Below are positions 62,769 to 64,000 of a stretch of 64,000 nt of DNA, piece after piece (within the stretch, counting starts at the first letter, position 1; each line of letters begins with the position of its first letter). The notes beneath the pieces are model-generated. The model was not told where the DNA came from. It made no database searches and worked only from the letters and a program-made list of their open reading frames with translations. Both the position numbers and the translations under genes were made by a program. Source of the DNA: Streptomyces sp. SCUT-3 (GTDB lineage: Bacteria > Actinomycetota > Actinomycetes > Streptomycetales > Streptomycetaceae); the NCBI RefSeq assembly GCF_014083985.1, contig NZ_CP046907.1:2708001-2772000 (forward strand). Reading direction: 5' to 3'.

Positions 62769-64000
62769 GTGGCTTCTGACCGGAACGCAGGCCGTACCGT
62801 CCCCCCGGCCGGCCGTGCGGGCGACACGGGGCCCCGGACCCTGCCGGAACTCTTCGCCGCGCAGGCCGCACTGCGGCCGGACGCGACCGCGCTCGTCGGC
62901 GGGCGCGAACGGCTGACCTACGCGGAGCTGGACGCGCGGACCGCTCGGCTCGCCCGCGCCCTGCGGGCCGAGGGGGTGGAGCGGGGGACGTTCGTGGGCG
63001 TGTGCCTGGAGAGGGGCACCGGACCGGTGGTCGCGGCGCTCGCCGTCATGCGCGCGGGCGGGGCGTACTTACCGCTGGACCCGGCGTACCCGGCCGACCG
63101 CCTGCGGTACATGGTCGAGGACTCGGGGGTGGAGGTCGTCGTCACCCAGCGGTCCGTCGCGGGCTCCGCCCCCCGCTCCGGCCGCCGGCTGCTCCTCGAC
63201 GACCTGCCCGGCGAGGCGGCGGGAGCGGGGGCCGGGGCGCGGACGGGGACGCGGGCGGGCGGGGACGCCGGGGCGGCGGCGCAGGAAGTGCCGCTGGGCC
63301 CCGACGACGCCGCCTACGTCATCTACACCTCCGGCTCCACCGGCCGCCCAAGGGCGTGGTGGTCACCCACCGCGGCATCGCCGACCTGGCCCGCACCCAG
63401 CGGGTCCGCATGAACGTCCGGCCGGAGTCACGGGTGCTGCAGTTCGCCTCGCCCAGCTTCGACGCCGCCGTCTTCGAGCTGTGCATGGCCCTGCTCAACG
63501 GCGCGGCCCTGGTCGCGCCGGACCGGCCCGTCGGGCTGGCGGGCGGCGAACTGGCCGACGCCCTGCGCCGCCACCGGATCACCCACGTCACCCTGCCCCC
63601 GGCGGTCCTGCCCACCGTCCCCTCCACCGACCTGCCCGACCTGGTGTCGATGATGGTCGCCGGGGAGGCCTGTTCCGGCGAGCTGGCCGGCCTGTGGTCG
63701 CAGGGGCGCGACCTGTTCAACGGCTACGGGCCGACCGAGACCACCGTCTGCGCCACCATGAGCGAGCCCCTGAACGGCGACGGCACACCGCCCCTGGGCA
63801 CCGCCGTGGACGGCACGGCCGTCCGCCTCCTCGACGCCCACCTGCGCCCGGTACCCCCCGGCGCCACCGGCGAACTCTACGTCGCCGGCGAAAGCCTGGC
63901 CCGCGGCTACTGGAACCGCCCCGCCCTCACCGCCGAACGCTTCGTCGCCGACCCCTACGGCCCACCCGGGGCCCGCATGTACCGCACCGGCGACCTCGCC
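62769..64000 (+). CDS. Nonribosomal peptide synthetase, N-terminal adenylation domain (cut by window; one apparent frameshift)
   Basis: GTG 62769 follows GAGGAG. The protein begins directly with an adenylation domain: [18 protein letters not shown] (A1/A2 region), [25 protein letters not shown] (A3), SFDAAVFEL (A4), NGYGPTETT (A5), [18 protein letters not shown] (A6) and YRTGDLA (A7) where the window ends. With no condensation domain in front, it is a starter module. One C seems missing in the CCC run at 63347-63349, inside A3; otherwise the frame ends at 63413. By position the pocket reads D, A, F, T, M, A, G, V, C, a hydrophobic or aromatic type; the amino acid is not certain. Confidence 0.92.

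Noticed and set aside
1..64000. CRISPR arrays, insertion sequences or rRNA genes
   Set aside because: No regularly spaced repeats with unique spacers, no transposase-like protein and no rRNA sequence were found.

Overview
The window is about 74% GC with strongly GC-biased third codon positions. It carries families typical of Streptomyces (DUF397 with an XRE partner, SCO4225-like and SCO5918-like proteins, PPOX, Yip1, DUF6083, Nramp) and has the usual Streptomyces sparsity of T-rich terminators. It is most likely a Streptomyces chromosome segment. About 50 protein genes and one tRNA can be supported.

Layout. 1-5813 (all on -): a probable polyhydroxybutyrate (PHB) use locus, with both subunits of a 3-oxoacid-type CoA-transferase, a secreted PHB depolymerase, a secreted 3-hydroxybutyrate-oligomer-hydrolase-like esterase and an MHS-family symporter cut by the window edge. 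6187-13892: a secreted FG-GAP beta-propeller, a Yip1 membrane protein, an AlaX-like tRNA editing protein, a phosphoribosyltransferase, dcd, tRNA-Gly(CCC), a decayed PIN-domain gene and a membrane-anchored ricin-type lectin.

13912-35995: a type VII secretion (T7SS/ESX-like) locus. It has a beta-helix/AAA+ protein, two very large putative substrates, WXG100-type proteins, an EssC-like FHA/FtsK ATPase, a proline-rich membrane protein, an ECF sigma factor and four further genes. Many genes overlap by the 4-nt GTGA arrangement. No EccB, EccD, EccE or mycosin gene is in view. Between about 20.4 and 30.2 kb almost every gene is broken by many single-base deletions, while codon use stays normal in each piece. 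I read these as sequence errors and annotate the genes as wholes.

36478-49489: a PucR-type regulator, an EamA exporter, secreted and small membrane proteins, a PPOX-type flavin protein, sphingomyelinase C, a non-canonical Nramp transporter, a CapA-like protein, a DUF3592 protein, an LCM-type methyltransferase, and a TetR-P450 pair with a clear operator. 49566-52288: a cold-shock group (SCO5918-like protein, Csp, DEAD-box helicase) with long leaders, one holding a U-tract hairpin. 52588-56812: a DHA2 exporter, an XRE/DUF397 pair and a DUF402-DUF6083 pair.

56891-64000: a compact operon encoding a DrrA-like ABC ATPase, an ABC permease, a histidine kinase and a response regulator. It is divergent from a stand-alone penicillin-binding-protein-type hydrolase resembling SurE-type peptide cyclases, which is followed by the start of a nonribosomal peptide synthetase whose adenylation domain comes first. 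This looks like the edge of a peptide biosynthetic cluster with its own export and sensing.
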